Positions 8,090-17,032 of a DNA stretch of 31,379 nt are shown piece after piece (the stretch's first letter is position 1; each line of letters opens with the position of its first letter). Source of the DNA: Clostridia bacterium (lineage in GTDB: Bacteria; Bacillota; Clostridia; Clostridiales; Clostridiaceae). A program made the translations under genes and the position numbers. The notes under the pieces are model-generated. The model saw nothing but the letters and a program-made list of their open reading frames with translations, was not told where the DNA came from and did no database searches. The stretch is taken from contig RZYZ01000004.1 of NCBI GenBank assembly GCA_009930125.1, positions 1 through 31,379 on the forward strand. The letters are read 5' to 3'.

Positions 8090-8776
8090 ATGGAAGGTAA
8101 AATCGGAAAAATTCTGATTGTCGATGACGATGAGAACATAAGTGAAGTGCTGAAGATGTATCTGCAGAGCTCAGGCTATGACATCAAGGTGGCGGGTGAC
8201 GGTAAGGTGGCACAGGAAGTGTTTGTGGACTATAAGCCGGACCTTGTGCTTCTGGACATCATGCTGCCCTATATCGATGGGGTGGATGTGCTGAAGTGGA
8301 TCAGAAAAGACTATGAAACGCCGGTCATCATGCTCACAGCCAAAGGCGACACCTTTGACAAGGTGCTGGGACTGGAACTGGGCGCGGATGACTATATGGT
8401 GAAACCTTTTGAACCGAAGGAAGTGGTGGCCCGTGTCAAGGCCGTCATGAGAAGATTCAATACCGACGGCGGCGGCAAGGAAGTACTGAACTTCCCTGAG
8501 CTGAACGTGGATGTGAATTCCTACAATGTGGTCTACAAGGGTCAGGATGTGAAGATGCCACCGAAGGAGTTCGAACTTCTTTATCATCTGGCGTCCAACA
8601 AGAACAGAGTGTTCACAAGAGAACAGCTGCTCTGCGAGGTCTGGGGCTATGACTATCCTGGCGACTCCAGAACCGTGGATGTGCACATCAAGAGACTCAG
8701 AGAAAAGCTTCATGGCGGTCCCAACTGGCAGCTGGAAACTGTGTGGGGCGTAGGATACAAGTTTGAAGTCAAATAA
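8090..8776 (+). CDS. OmpR/PhoB-family response regulator
   Basis: This 228-residue response regulator is phosphorylated by the adjacent kinase and binds DNA. Its receiver domain (about 6-120) has acidic residues D12-D14 (VDDDE), phosphoacceptor D56 (VLLDIMLP), T83 (MLTAK) and K105 (VKPF). The C-terminal winged-helix domain (about 130-226) ends with the typical REQLLCEVWGYDYPGDSRTV and VWGVGYKF segments. An in-frame ATG at 8051 lacks a ribosome binding site. The ATG at 8090 follows AAAGGGGA by 7 nt and gives a normal receiver N-terminus, so I chose it. The kinase gene follows after 15 bp. The closest functional classes are PhoP- and WalR-like regulators, but the regulon is unknown. Confidence 0.95.
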   Translation: MEGKIGKILIVDDDENISEVLKMYLQSSGYDIKVAGDGKVAQEVFVDYKPDLVLLDIMLPYIDGVDVLKWIRKDYETPVIMLTAKGDTFDKVLGLELGADDYMVKPFEPKEVVARVKAVMRRFNTDGGGKEVLNFPELNVDVNSYNVVYKGQDVKMPPKEFELLYHLASNKNRVFTREQLLCEVWGYDYPGDSRTVDVHIKRLREKLHGGPNWQLETVWGVGYKFEVK

Positions 8777-8791
8777 GAAGGGGTTAGGACA

Positions 8792-10201
8792 ATGAAAAAC
8801 AGTTCTCTAGTTACAAAACTGGTAGCCACCTTCGCACTGGTGGTCACCATTGGTTATGTATTGATAGCTGTTGTTCTTTCCATGTGGTTCCAAAGTTATT
8901 TTCTGGAAAAAAACAGAGAGGATCTGGAGGAGACAGCAGCGCTGGCCTCCCCCAGTGTTCCGTTGTATCTGAATAAGGAAATTGATGATACGGAGCTGCT
9001 TCGTAACCTGTCTCTGATCAAAGGGGTTGAAAAAGGAGATATTCTCCTGGTGGATGCCTCGGGATATATTTTCTTTGTGACCAACGAGGCTTATGACAGC
9101 CTTGTTTTCACGAGGTTCAACTTTCCAGACAGAGACCGGCTGGTAGAGGGCAATTCCATTGAAATCAATGGGGAAATAAATCCCATAACCAATGAGGAGA
9201 TGTCATTATTCATAAAACCTGTGCGATCGGGCATGAGCTATCAGGGCGCCATTGTCGTCTATACGCCGCTGGAGACCATCCGGGAACCGCTGAATGACAT
9301 CTATGTGAGAATATGGACCATCACTGCCACGGCGGTGCTCCTTTCTGTGATTCTCATCTACTACATCGCACAGAGGATGCTGTTTAAGCCATTGGCGGAG
9401 CTGAATACCATTGCCAGGAAAATCTCCAAAGGTGAAGTCGCCCAGAGAGTGCTGGTCACATCCTCCGATGAAATCGGCCAGCTTTCCGAATCCTTCAACA
9501 GCATGGCGGAATCCCTGGAGCAGACGGACAAGAACAGGCGAGACTTCCTGTCCAACATCTCCCATGAGCTGAGATCCCCCATCACCTCCATGAGAGGATT
9601 CATTGCGGGCATTCTGGATGGGATCATTCCAATGGATAAGGAGAAATATTATCTGAAGATCGTCTATGATGAAATACAGAGACTCACAAGACTGGTCAAC
9701 GATCTTCTGGATCTCTCCGCCATGGAATCGGGAAAGTTCTCTTTCAAGCTCACGGAGCTTGACATCAATGAGATCGTGAAAGTCTGCATCAGAAGATTCG
9801 AGACGAAGATCGACGATAAGGGTCTGAAGGTGAATGTGACCCTGGAAGGGGACCATCTTTATGCGGCAGGAGATCGTGACAGACTGATTCAGGTCATCAC
9901 GAATCTGGTGGACAATTCCATCAAGCATTGCCCGGACAACGGGAACATCAGAATACAGACCAAGAGCAAAGGAAAGAAAGTCCATGTCAGTGTCTATAAT
10001 GATGGTACACCGATTCCCGAGGGGGACATCAAGTACATCTGGGACAGATTCTACAAGGGCGATAAATCGAGAACCAACAAAGTATCCACAGGCCTGGGGC
10101 TGCCGATCGTCAGAAACATCATCACGCAGTTCGGTGAAGATATCTGGGTGGAAAACAAAGGCCAGGGTGTCCTGTTCACCTTCACGCTGAGCATGACCTA
10201 G
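8792..10201 (+). CDS. Membrane sensor histidine kinase
   Basis: This 469-residue kinase pairs with the response regulator just upstream. A first transmembrane helix (about 9-32) is followed by an extracytoplasmic sensor domain (about 35-170) and a second helix (174-194). A HAMP linker (about 195-248) leads to an HisKA dimerisation domain with phosphorylated H258 in SNISHELRSPIT. The HATPase_c domain has N-box residues around 371-375 (NLVDNSIKH) and a GLGLPIV G2 box. The N-to-G1 motif (NDGTPIP) departs slightly from the usual DxGxGI. The HtrA-like gene starts 9 bp downstream. Cotranscription with an extracytoplasmic PDZ protein points to envelope stress sensing, which is inferred. Confidence 0.94.
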   Translation: MKNSSLVTKLVATFALVVTIGYVLIAVVLSMWFQSYFLEKNREDLEETAALASPSVPLYLNKEIDDTELLRNLSLIKGVEKGDILLVDASGYIFFVTNEAYDSLVFTRFNFPDRDRLVEGNSIEINGEINPITNEEMSLFIKPVRSGMSYQGAIVVYTPLETIREPLNDIYVRIWTITATAVLLSVILIYYIAQRMLFKPLAELNTIARKISKGEVAQRVLVTSSDEIGQLSESFNSMAESLEQTDKNRRDFLSNISHELRSPITSMRGFIAGILDGIIPMDKEKYYLKIVYDEIQRLTRLVNDLLDLSAMESGKFSFKLTELDINEIVKVCIRRFETKIDDKGLKVNVTLEGDHLYAAGDRDRLIQVITNLVDNSIKHCPDNGNIRIQTKSKGKKVHVSVYNDGTPIPEGDIKYIWDRFYKGDKSRTNKVSTGLGLPIVRNIITQFGEDIWVENKGQGVLFTFTLSMT

Positions 10202-10210
10202 GAGTGTAAT

Positions 10211-11422
10211 ATGGAAGAGAATAAGAATCGTGACAAGGAAAATAGTGTAGAACAGGATGTTCTGAAAGAGCAGACAAGAACAGGAGAAATCAAATACAGG
10301 CAGGACCAGAGATCAAGAATCAGAGGCGGAGTCCTCCAGTTCATATCCTTATCGGTCCTGGTGGTACTGATTTCCTTTCTGACGGCCACTTTCGTGGCGA
10401 GAAGAATCCATTCGGATGCCTTCGTCATAGACGACAACAGCGATTTCGCCAGGGTGCTCAGAAAGTCTCTGGATAATTTCGAAAGCTCCTTCTATGACAG
10501 AACGAAGATCAGAGAGGTCTATGCGGATCTCTCCACGTCTCTTGTAGGCGTCACAAACAACCCGGAGCTTTTTTATGAAGACGCCTATGACAATGTCTAT
10601 ACTGGGGTCGTCATGAATGTTCAAGGTTATATTCTTGTGCCCTACGGGGCAGTGGAAAATGCGGAAGAAACGATCTATGTCAGAACGGACAGAGACAACG
10701 ACCGAATCTATCAGGCGGAGCTCATAGGACGGGATGCGACCATTGGTGTGGCGCTGATTCGTGTGGAGAACATCGGCCTCAGACCGCCGAACTTCTCTGA
10801 TTCCACCACCGTGCGTACAGCCCAAAGCGTCATCGCCATGGGGAATCCCTTCGGAGAAAGCGACCGAGGCACGGTGACCTTCGGTGTCATTTCCACAGTG
10901 AACAAAGCCTTTCACACCACCACCTATGATGAGCGGGAAGTGAAGGTCTATGCCATCGAAACCGACGCCATTCTCAATCATGGTAACAATGGAGGCGTCC
11001 TTGTGAACATGGAGGGTGAAGTGGTGGGCATCAACAGCCTGAGGCTTACAGAAGGTCTTCAGAGCGGCCTTGGCGCTGCCATCACATCCAATGAGGCAAG
11101 AAGCATCACCAGAGCCTTCATCAACACAGGGGAAGAGCTTCTGCCGTTCATCGGTGTCTTCGGGGATGTGATCACGGATATTCCAGACATCGGAACAGGC
11201 TTCTATGTGCAGAGGATCGCACCGGAAGGAACAGCGGACCGGGCAGGACTGAGGCCTACGGATATCATTCTCAGCCTCGACGGGAATCCCATCGAGACGG
11301 CCGCTACGATGGACGAGTACATCAAGACCAAAAAAGTGGGCGACATCGTGAAGATCCGCTATCAGAGAGTGGATGAAATCATTGAAGTGGATGCCACGCT
11401 TTATGGCACCGCAGTAGACTAA
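10211..11422 (+). CDS. Membrane-anchored HtrA/DegP-like pseudoprotease with PDZ domain
   Basis: This 403-residue protein has the HtrA plan: a basic cytosolic N-terminus, one transmembrane helix (about 41-63), an S1C trypsin-like domain (about 90-300) and a C-terminal PDZ domain (about 305-400). All three catalytic positions are replaced. The His of the usual TNNHVV strand aligns with G146 (ILVPYGAV). The Asp of TDLAVL aligns with G179 (TIGVALI). The Ser of GNSGG is N260 (HGNNGGVLV). Surrounding framework motifs (GVVMNVQGYIL, AMGNPFG, GEVVGINS, GLGAAI) remain intact, so this is a preserved fold without proteolytic chemistry. It is third in the operon with a response regulator and kinase, so a sensor, chaperone or scaffold role outside the membrane is likely (inference). 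Databases will probably label it a serine protease. Confidence 0.9.
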   Translation: MEENKNRDKENSVEQDVLKEQTRTGEIKYRQDQRSRIRGGVLQFISLSVLVVLISFLTATFVARRIHSDAFVIDDNSDFARVLRKSLDNFESSFYDRTKIREVYADLSTSLVGVTNNPELFYEDAYDNVYTGVVMNVQGYILVPYGAVENAEETIYVRTDRDNDRIYQAELIGRDATIGVALIRVENIGLRPPNFSDSTTVRTAQSVIAMGNPFGESDRGTVTFGVISTVNKAFHTTTYDEREVKVYAIETDAILNHGNNGGVLVNMEGEVVGINSLRLTEGLQSGLGAAITSNEARSITRAFINTGEELLPFIGVFGDVITDIPDIGTGFYVQRIAPEGTADRAGLRPTDIILSLDGNPIETAATMDEYIKTKKVGDIVKIRYQRVDEIIEVDATLYGTAVD

Positions 11423-11434
11423 ATAAAGGATGAG

Positions 11435-11463
11435 GAAGGGGCTTGTAACAGTCCCTTCTTTTG
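11435..11463 (+). terminator. Weak rho-independent terminator after the HtrA-like gene
   Basis: GAAGGG (11435-11440) and CCCTTC (11453-11458) form a 6-bp stem with a 12-nt loop followed by TTTT, 12 bp after the stop codon. The stem is short, so some read-through into pth is likely. Confidence 0.5.
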
Positions 11464-11533
11464 ATGTACACTATGAGACTAAAGGGAAATAAGAGTCTGC
11501 TCCTTAAAAGAAGATTCATAAAGGGAGCTGCAC

Positions 11534-11561
11534 TTACAAAAATCCGTAAAGATAGTATAAT
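11534..11561 (+). promoter_or_regulatory. SigA-type promoter of pth-mfd
   Basis: TTACAA (11534-11539) and an exact TATAAT (11556-11561) are separated by 16 bp, 67 bp before the pth ATG. A small 6-bp hairpin (CGAGGA 11584-11589 with TCCTCG 11596-11601) lies in the leader ahead of the ribosome binding site. Confidence 0.6.
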
Positions 11562-11627
11562 AAGAAAAACAGGGAATCACGCTCGAGGAGAAGATTCCTC
11601 GTATTTTCACGTTCGGGAGGCGAAAAC

Positions 11628-12194
11628 ATGTATCTAATAGCAGGACTTGGCAATCCAGGAAAAGATTATGAGCATACAAGGCACAACGCAGGATTTATGG
11701 TCCTGGACAGGCTTGCGGAAAAGCTTGGCATACAGTTTGACAGAAATAAATTCAAAGGGAAAGTGGCGGAAGGAAGGATCGGCAGCGAGAAGGTGGTGCT
11801 TCTGAAACCCCAGACGTTCATGAACCTTTCCGGAGAAAGCATCAGAGAGGCGGCAGACTTCTACAAGCTTCTGCCGGAAGAAGTACTTTTGGTCTTTGAT
11901 GATGTGAGCCTGGAAGTGGGCAAGATCCGGATCAGGAAAAAAGGCAGCGCCGGAGGACACAACGGCATCAAGTCCACCATTCTCCATCTGGCCACGGAAA
12001 ACTTCCCGAGGGTCAAAGTAGGCGTAGGTGCGCCGAGGCAGGATATGGTGAAGCATGTCCTTGGCAAGTTCACGGAAGAGGAAGTGCAGAGGATGGACCA
12101 GAGTCTCTCTGCGTCCAGGGATGCCGTCATCGCCATACTGGAAAACGGTATTGACTCTGCCATCAGCGAATACAACGGATTTATAGCGGAGTAG
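11628..12194 (+). CDS. pth: Peptidyl-tRNA hydrolase
   Basis: This 188-residue Pth cleaves the ester bond of peptidyl-tRNAs that drop off ribosomes, recycling tRNA in the cytosol. The family motifs are intact: GLGNPG with N9, HTRHNAGF with catalytic H19, and KPQTFMNLSGES for substrate contact. They are followed by FDDVSLEVG with the supporting Asp, and GSAGGHNGIKS. Length matches the bacterial norm. GGGAGG lies 8 nt before the ATG. mfd starts within 10 bp of the stop, so the two are coupled, the standard Firmicute arrangement. Confidence 0.98.
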   Translation: MYLIAGLGNPGKDYEHTRHNAGFMVLDRLAEKLGIQFDRNKFKGKVAEGRIGSEKVVLLKPQTFMNLSGESIREAADFYKLLPEEVLLVFDDVSLEVGKIRIRKKGSAGGHNGIKSTILHLATENFPRVKVGVGAPRQDMVKHVLGKFTEEEVQRMDQSLSASRDAVIAILENGIDSAISEYNGFIAE

Positions 12195-12203
12195 GTGAGT
12201 GAG

Positions 12204-15200
12204 ATGAGACTGGAAGGATTAAGACAGGAGCTCTACAAGGACAAGACCTTCAAAGAGCTCCGCAATGGAATAAAAGACAGGAAGTATCCCGTAGGCGTAT
12301 ACGGGGTTTCGGAGTCGGCGAAGGCTTTCCTCATTTCCGCACTGTTCGGAAAAGAAAAGGATAGCCTGTTTGTGTTTGCCTCAAAAGACATGGATGCCAA
12401 AAATCTTTATGAAGACCTGCTTCTCTATGAGAGCGAGGTCTATTACTTTCCTGCGAAGGAAGCGGTTTTCTATAACATAGATGCCATTTCCGGAGACCTC
12501 AGGTGGGAAAGACTGAAGGTCATGAAGGAGCTCATGAATGGGAAAAAGAAGATCATCGTGACCACCATTGAAGCTCTTGCGGCCACCTATGCGCCCTTTG
12601 ACTATTTCAGGGAATACTTCTTCACCATAGAGAAGGACATGGAGATCGATCTCAAGGATCTGGCTCAGAAGCTCACAAGCTCGGGATACGTCCGAGCGGA
12701 ACTGGTGGAAGGAAAGGGGGAATTCGCCTTAAGAGGGGGGATTCTCGATGTGTTTCCGCCGGATGGTGTGCTTCCCTCTAGAATCGAGCTCTTCGGGGAC
12801 GAGATCGACTCCATACGAACCTTCAATGCGGAAACCCAGAGAAGCATAGAGCAGGTGGATTCCTTTGAAATCTTCCCTGCCAAGGAAATCATTCTGGATG
12901 AGCAGCTCATGAAAAAAGGAGCGGAAGCCATACAAAATGAGCTGGATTCCATCATACGAAACAAAACGAAGCGTAAAGGCTACGACAAAGAAGCTCTGGA
13001 GAAACTGAAAAGCCATACCGCTTCGAATCTGGAGTATCTGAAGGAAGGCATGTTCTTTGACAATGTGGATGCCTTTCTTCCCTATTTCTTCGATGCGCCT
13101 TCCACGTTCTTCGATTTCATCGGAAAGGGAAAGATCATCATAGATGATACCGCCAATTCCTTAGGAAAGCTGGAGTCCACCTATATGGAATTCAGGGAGG
13201 ATTATGAGGCGTTCCTCACCCGTGGAGAGATCATGCCCACCCAGGGGGATATCCTCATCGACAAGGATTTTCTCATCGACACCCTGAGAGACGGAGAGGT
13301 CATCACCCTCAATCAGTTCCAGAAGACGGAGCGTTTTCTTCCGCCCAGAACCCTTGTAAGCTTCAATCAGATGACCATCTACAACTATCAGGGTCAGCTG
13401 GATATGCTGATCGCAGACATCAAGGAAAGGAAGAAAAGAGGCTACACGGTGGTGATTCTGGCAGGAACCCGTCCCAGAGGAGAGCGGCTTGTGGATGTCC
13501 TCAGAGACAAGGGAATCGAATCCGTCTATAAGGATACTTTAAGCACGCTGGATTATGCTAATGTAGTCATAACCTTTGGAAACCAGCTGAGAGGGTTCGA
13601 GTTTCCGGATCTGAAGCTTGCGCTCATTTCGGACAAGGAAGTCTTCGGGGAAGCCAAAAGGAAGAAGAAGAAAAAGATCAACAAGGGCAAAGGGCTTGCC
13701 AAGATCAACAGCTTCACGGAGCTGAAGAAAGGCGATTACGTGGTTCATGTGAATCACGGAATCGGTGTGTTTCTTGGCATCAAGCAGCTGGAAGCCCAGG
13801 GACTCATAAGAGACTATCTAGAAATCCAGTATGACAGAAACGATAAGCTTTTTATTCCCGTGGAGCAGCTGGATATGGTCCAGCGCTATATCGGGACAGA
13901 GGGCAAAGACCCCAAGATCAATAAGCTTGGTGGTCAGGAATGGAGCAAAGCCAAGGCGAAAGTCAAACGCTCCGTGGATGAGATTGCGGAGGATCTGGTG
14001 AGGCTCTATGCGGAAAGAGCGAAGGTCCGGGGACACCAGTTCAGTGATGATACACAGTGGCAGAAACAGTTTGAGGACGAGTTTGCCTATGAAGAAACGG
14101 AAGATCAGCTGAAATCCGCTGAAGAGATCAAGAAGGACATGGAAGAAGCCAAGGTCATGGACAGACTGCTCTGTGGAGATGTGGGATACGGAAAGACGGA
14201 AGTGGCCATGAGAGCGGCATTCAAGGCGGTGATGGATTCCAAGCAGGTGGCTGTACTTGTACCCACCACCATCCTTGCCGAGCAGCACTATCATTCCTTC
14301 CGTAAGCGATTCAAGGGATACCCCATGAAAGTGGATATGATCTCCAGATTCAGAAATCCCAAGGAGCAGAAGGAAACCCTGCGAAAGCTCAAGGAAGGCA
14401 ATGTGGACATCCTCATCGGGACCCATAAGATTCTATCCAAGAGCGTTCAGTGGAAGGATCTGGGTCTGCTCATCGTGGATGAGGAGCAGAGATTCGGAGT
14501 TGCCCATAAGGAGAAGCTGAAAAGCGCCAAGAAGAATGTGGATGTGCTCACGCTCTCGGCGACGCCGATTCCAAGAACCCTCCATATGTCCTTATCGGGT
14601 ATACGAGACATATCCCTCATCGAGACGCCTCCCGATGAAAGGTATCCCATCCAGACCTACGTGGTGGAATTCAACGAGCAGCTGGTAAGAGACGCCATCC
14701 TGAGGGAGAAGGCGCGAAACGGACAGGTGTATTTTGTGCATAACAGAGTGGATGATATCCATGTGGTGCACAGCTATCTTTCCAAACTGGTGCCGGAAGT
14801 GGTGTTTGATGTGGCCCATGGTCAGATGAATGAAAGAGAGCTGGAAAATGCCATGAAGAACTTCATGGAGAACATGACGGACGTTCTCATCTGTACCACC
14901 ATCATCGAAACGGGCATGGACATCCAGAACGTCAATACCATCATCGTGGACAATGCCGATAAGCTGGGGCTGTCACAGCTCTACCAGCTGAGGGGCAGAG
15001 TGGGCAGAACCAACAGAATCGCCTATGCCTATCTGACCTACAAGAAGGACAAGGTGCTCACTGAAGTGGCTGAAAAGCGGCTTCGTGCACTGAAAGACTT
15101 CACGGAGCTTGGCTCGGGATTCAAGATCGCCATGCGGGACCTTGAAATCCGTGGCGCGGGCAATCTCATGGGAAAATCGCAGCATGGACAGATGTCTGTG

Positions 15201-15740
15201 GTGGGGTATGACCTCTATGTGAAGATGCTTGATACCGCCATCAAGATGATCACGGGAGAAATCATGGAAGAGAAGGTGGACACCACCATCGACATGAAGA
15301 TCGATGCATATATTCCATCCTCCTATATTGCGGAAGAAGCTCATAAGATTGAAGTCTATAAGAGGATCGCCTCCATGGAGAGCGAAGAGGACTATGAGGA
15401 CATCAAGGAAGAACTTCTGGATCGTTTCAGTGATATACCGGACTCCTTGTACAACCTCATGGACATCGCAAGACTGAAGTTCTATGCGAACCGTGCCGGC
15501 GTGCTGGAGCTTAGAGACCGCGGTAGGGATATCCTGATCACCTTCGCCTCTTCCGAGAAACTGACACCGGAAAAGGTGGATGTATTCCTGAAGAAGTATG
15601 CTGCGAGAGCTGAGTTCCAGAGAAAGGAACCTGCTGTTGCATTCAAAATCATGGAAAAGGAAAAATACCAGACCATGGATGCTTTGACCAGGCTCATGAA
15701 GGAGCTCATAGAAGCGGACGCAGTTGCAAAAGAGGCCTAA
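12204..15740 (+). CDS. mfd: Transcription-repair coupling factor Mfd
   Basis: This protein of about 1178 residues is an ATP-dependent DNA translocase that removes stalled RNA polymerase and recruits UvrA. In order it has an N-terminal UvrB-homology module (about 1-340; GGILDVFPPDG), a lysine-rich linker (KRKKKKK near 495) and the RNA polymerase-interacting domain KKGDYVVHVNHGIGVFLG (about 510-580). Translocase motors follow with Walker A GDVGYGKTE near 660, VDEEQRFG, LSATPIPRTL and the RGRVGR motif. A C-terminal TRCF domain follows from about 1010. A GTG at 12195 directly abuts the pth stop and would have no usable ribosome binding site. The ATG at 12204 has AGGTGA 5 nt upstream, so I prefer it. 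Either start changes only three residues. Confidence 0.97.
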   Translation: MRLEGLRQELYKDKTFKELRNGIKDRKYPVGVYGVSESAKAFLISALFGKEKDSLFVFASKDMDAKNLYEDLLLYESEVYYFPAKEAVFYNIDAISGDLRWERLKVMKELMNGKKKIIVTTIEALAATYAPFDYFREYFFTIEKDMEIDLKDLAQKLTSSGYVRAELVEGKGEFALRGGILDVFPPDGVLPSRIELFGDEIDSIRTFNAETQRSIEQVDSFEIFPAKEIILDEQLMKKGAEAIQNELDSIIRNKTKRKGYDKEALEKLKSHTASNLEYLKEGMFFDNVDAFLPYFFDAPSTFFDFIGKGKIIIDDTANSLGKLESTYMEFREDYEAFLTRGEIMPTQGDILIDKDFLIDTLRDGEVITLNQFQKTERFLPPRTLVSFNQMTIYNYQGQLDMLIADIKERKKRGYTVVILAGTRPRGERLVDVLRDKGIESVYKDTLSTLDYANVVITFGNQLRGFEFPDLKLALISDKEVFGEAKRKKKKKINKGKGLAKINSFTELKKGDYVVHVNHGIGVFLGIKQLEAQGLIRDYLEIQYDRNDKLFIPVEQLDMVQRYIGTEGKDPKINKLGGQEWSKAKAKVKRSVDEIAEDLVRLYAERAKVRGHQFSDDTQWQKQFEDEFAYEETEDQLKSAEEIKKDMEEAKVMDRLLCGDVGYGKTEVAMRAAFKAVMDSKQVAVLVPTTILAEQHYHSFRKRFKGYPMKVDMISRFRNPKEQKETLRKLKEGNVDILIGTHKILSKSVQWKDLGLLIVDEEQRFGVAHKEKLKSAKKNVDVLTLSATPIPRTLHMSLSGIRDISLIETPPDERYPIQTYVVEFNEQLVRDAILREKARNGQVYFVHNRVDDIHVVHSYLSKLVPEVVFDVAHGQMNERELENAMKNFMENMTDVLICTTIIETGMDIQNVNTIIVDNADKLGLSQLYQLRGRVGRTNRIAYAYLTYKKDKVLTEVAEKRLRALKDFTELGSGFKIAMRDLEIRGAGNLMGKSQHGQMSVVGYDLYVKMLDTAIKMITGEIMEEKVDTTIDMKIDAYIPSSYIAEEAHKIEVYKRIASMESEEDYEDIKEELLDRFSDIPDSLYNLMDIARLKFYANRAGVLELRDRGRDILITFASSEKLTPEKVDVFLKKYAARAEFQRKEPAVAFKIMEKEKYQTMDALTRLMKELIEADAVAKEA

Positions 15741-15788
15741 AGCCTATATAATATTAAAATGTGTCAATGAAATGTAACATAAAGAGTT

Positions 15789-15794
15789 TATAAT
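15789..15794 (+). promoter_or_regulatory. Putative -10 element upstream of the PrsA-like gene
   Basis: An exact TATAAT occupies 15789-15794 and overlaps the first in-frame ATG (15793). No good -35 is visible 16-18 bp upstream. If this element is used, transcripts would start near 15801, after that ATG, supporting the TTG at 15838 as the real start. Confidence 0.4.
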
Positions 15795-15837
15795 GAATAA
15801 GTCAGAAAAACGAGATGAAAAAAGAGAGGGAATCAAC

Positions 15838-16857
15838 TTGATTAGTTTAAAGAAAAAAGTGCTCACAACCCTATCTGTATCTGTATTAGCCATCGCGCTT
15901 GCAGGCTGCGGACTGGTGGAGGAAACACCGGAATCCATCGAAGGAACGGTCCTTGCTGAAGTGGGCGATGAAAAGATCACCCAGAAGGATGTCGATACAG
16001 AAGCGGTTTCCTATATGGACAGCCTGAAGGTCACCTACGGTGAAGATATTCTGGAGCAGGAAGAAGGAAAAGAGGTCGTCAAGCAGCTGAAGGTGGATAT
16101 CCTGAACAGCCTTGTGGAGATGAAGATCATCGACAAGAAGGTGGAGGAATCCGGCATGGAAACAGACACCGAAGAAATCACCAAAGCCATCGAAGAGAGA
16201 ATCGAGCAGGTGAAGGAAGCCTACAAGGCAGAAGAAGGCGCGTATGAGAAGGCGCTGGAAGATGCAGGGTTCACTGAAGAGACCTACTATGAATTCGTGA
16301 AGGAAGATGTCATCAGACAGAACTACTATGTGAAGCTCATGGAAGATGTGACTGTGACAGAGGAAGATGTTGCGGCTTACTACGAAGAGAACAAGGAAGC
16401 TTTCATGACACCACCTGGAGCAAACATCTATCACATCTACTTCGGAACAGATGACGCTGCCAAGGCGGAAGCGGAAGAAGTGCTGAAGATGATCAAGGAA
16501 GACGGGAAGGATTTTGCGGAAGCGGCAGAGGAATTCGGAAACGACATGTCTGCGGAAGCAGGTGGACTTCTCGGATACTACGCTTATGAAAACCAGGAAC
16601 TCTATGCGGATTTCATGGAACATGTGAAGGCTCTGGAAGAGAACGAGATTTCCGATGTGGTGAAGTCCTCGGCAGGATACCATATCATCAAGGTGGATGG
16701 CGTTCAGAAGGAAGCTGTGCAGCAGTCTCTTGAAGAAGTGGAAGTATCCATCAACACTAGTCTGCAGACAGAAAAGAAGAACGAGAAGTATGCTTCCTCC
16801 ATGGAAGAGTGGAAAGAAGAATACAACGTCAAAATCTACGAAGATAAAATCAGATAA
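15838..16857 (+). CDS. prsA: PrsA-like lipoprotein foldase (parvulin-type peptidyl-prolyl isomerase)
   Basis: From the TTG at 15838 this is a 339-residue lipoprotein with a clean signal peptide (MISLKKKV, hydrophobic core 8-20) and lipobox LAGC at 21-24, giving lipidated C24. It acts on the outer membrane face, folding secreted proteins. A SurA-like N-terminal helical domain (about 35-190) precedes a parvulin domain (about 195-290: IYHIYFGT, DFAEAAEEFGND, GGLLGYYA, AGYHIIKVD). A helical tail follows. An ATG at 15793 would add 15 charged residues before the signal and has a poor ribosome binding site. GAGAGGGA lies 6 nt before the TTG. Position after mfd matches clostridial prsA. The symbol follows this context. 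Confidence 0.88.
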   Translation: MISLKKKVLTTLSVSVLAIALAGCGLVEETPESIEGTVLAEVGDEKITQKDVDTEAVSYMDSLKVTYGEDILEQEEGKEVVKQLKVDILNSLVEMKIIDKKVEESGMETDTEEITKAIEERIEQVKEAYKAEEGAYEKALEDAGFTEETYYEFVKEDVIRQNYYVKLMEDVTVTEEDVAAYYEENKEAFMTPPGANIYHIYFGTDDAAKAEAEEVLKMIKEDGKDFAEAAEEFGNDMSAEAGGLLGYYAYENQELYADFMEHVKALEENEISDVVKSSAGYHIIKVDGVQKEAVQQSLEEVEVSINTSLQTEKKNEKYASSMEEWKEEYNVKIYEDKIR

Positions 16858-16872
16858 GAACTGCATTTGCTT

Positions 16873-16919
16873 AAAACTGCCTTACAGTCAGATATTATGA
16901 CTGCAAGGCAGTTTTCTTT
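16873..16919 (+). terminator. Rho-independent terminator of the PrsA-like gene
   Basis: An 18-bp stem with a single mismatch (16873-16890 with 16898-16915) and a 7-nt loop ends in TTTTCTTTC, 15 bp past the stop. Confidence 0.88.
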
Positions 16920-16934
16920 CTGTCTGCAATGAAT

Positions 16935-16950
16935 AGGAGGAAATATGTGA
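16935..16950 (+). other. Strong ribosome binding site followed by a start-stop codon pair (ATG TGA)
   Basis: AGGAGG (16935-16940) lies 4 nt before ATG (16945-16947), which is immediately followed by TGA (16948-16950). An overlapping GTG at 16947 would encode only five residues. This is either chance, a minimal start-stop element, or a relic of a lost gene. In spore-forming clostridia spoVT usually lies here. Confidence 0.35.
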
Positions 16951-17032
16951 GTATGCTTTTCTGAAGAGTCTGCTGTGATATAATTATTCTAGTATCTGCA
17001 TTTGAGTTGCAGAGATAAATAGAGGTGAGAAG

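Noticed and set aside
13660..13700. Lysine-rich stretch in mfd as a possible insertion or frameshift
   Set aside because: The frame continues through it and it lies in the linker before the RNA polymerase-interacting domain, where charged linkers are normal.
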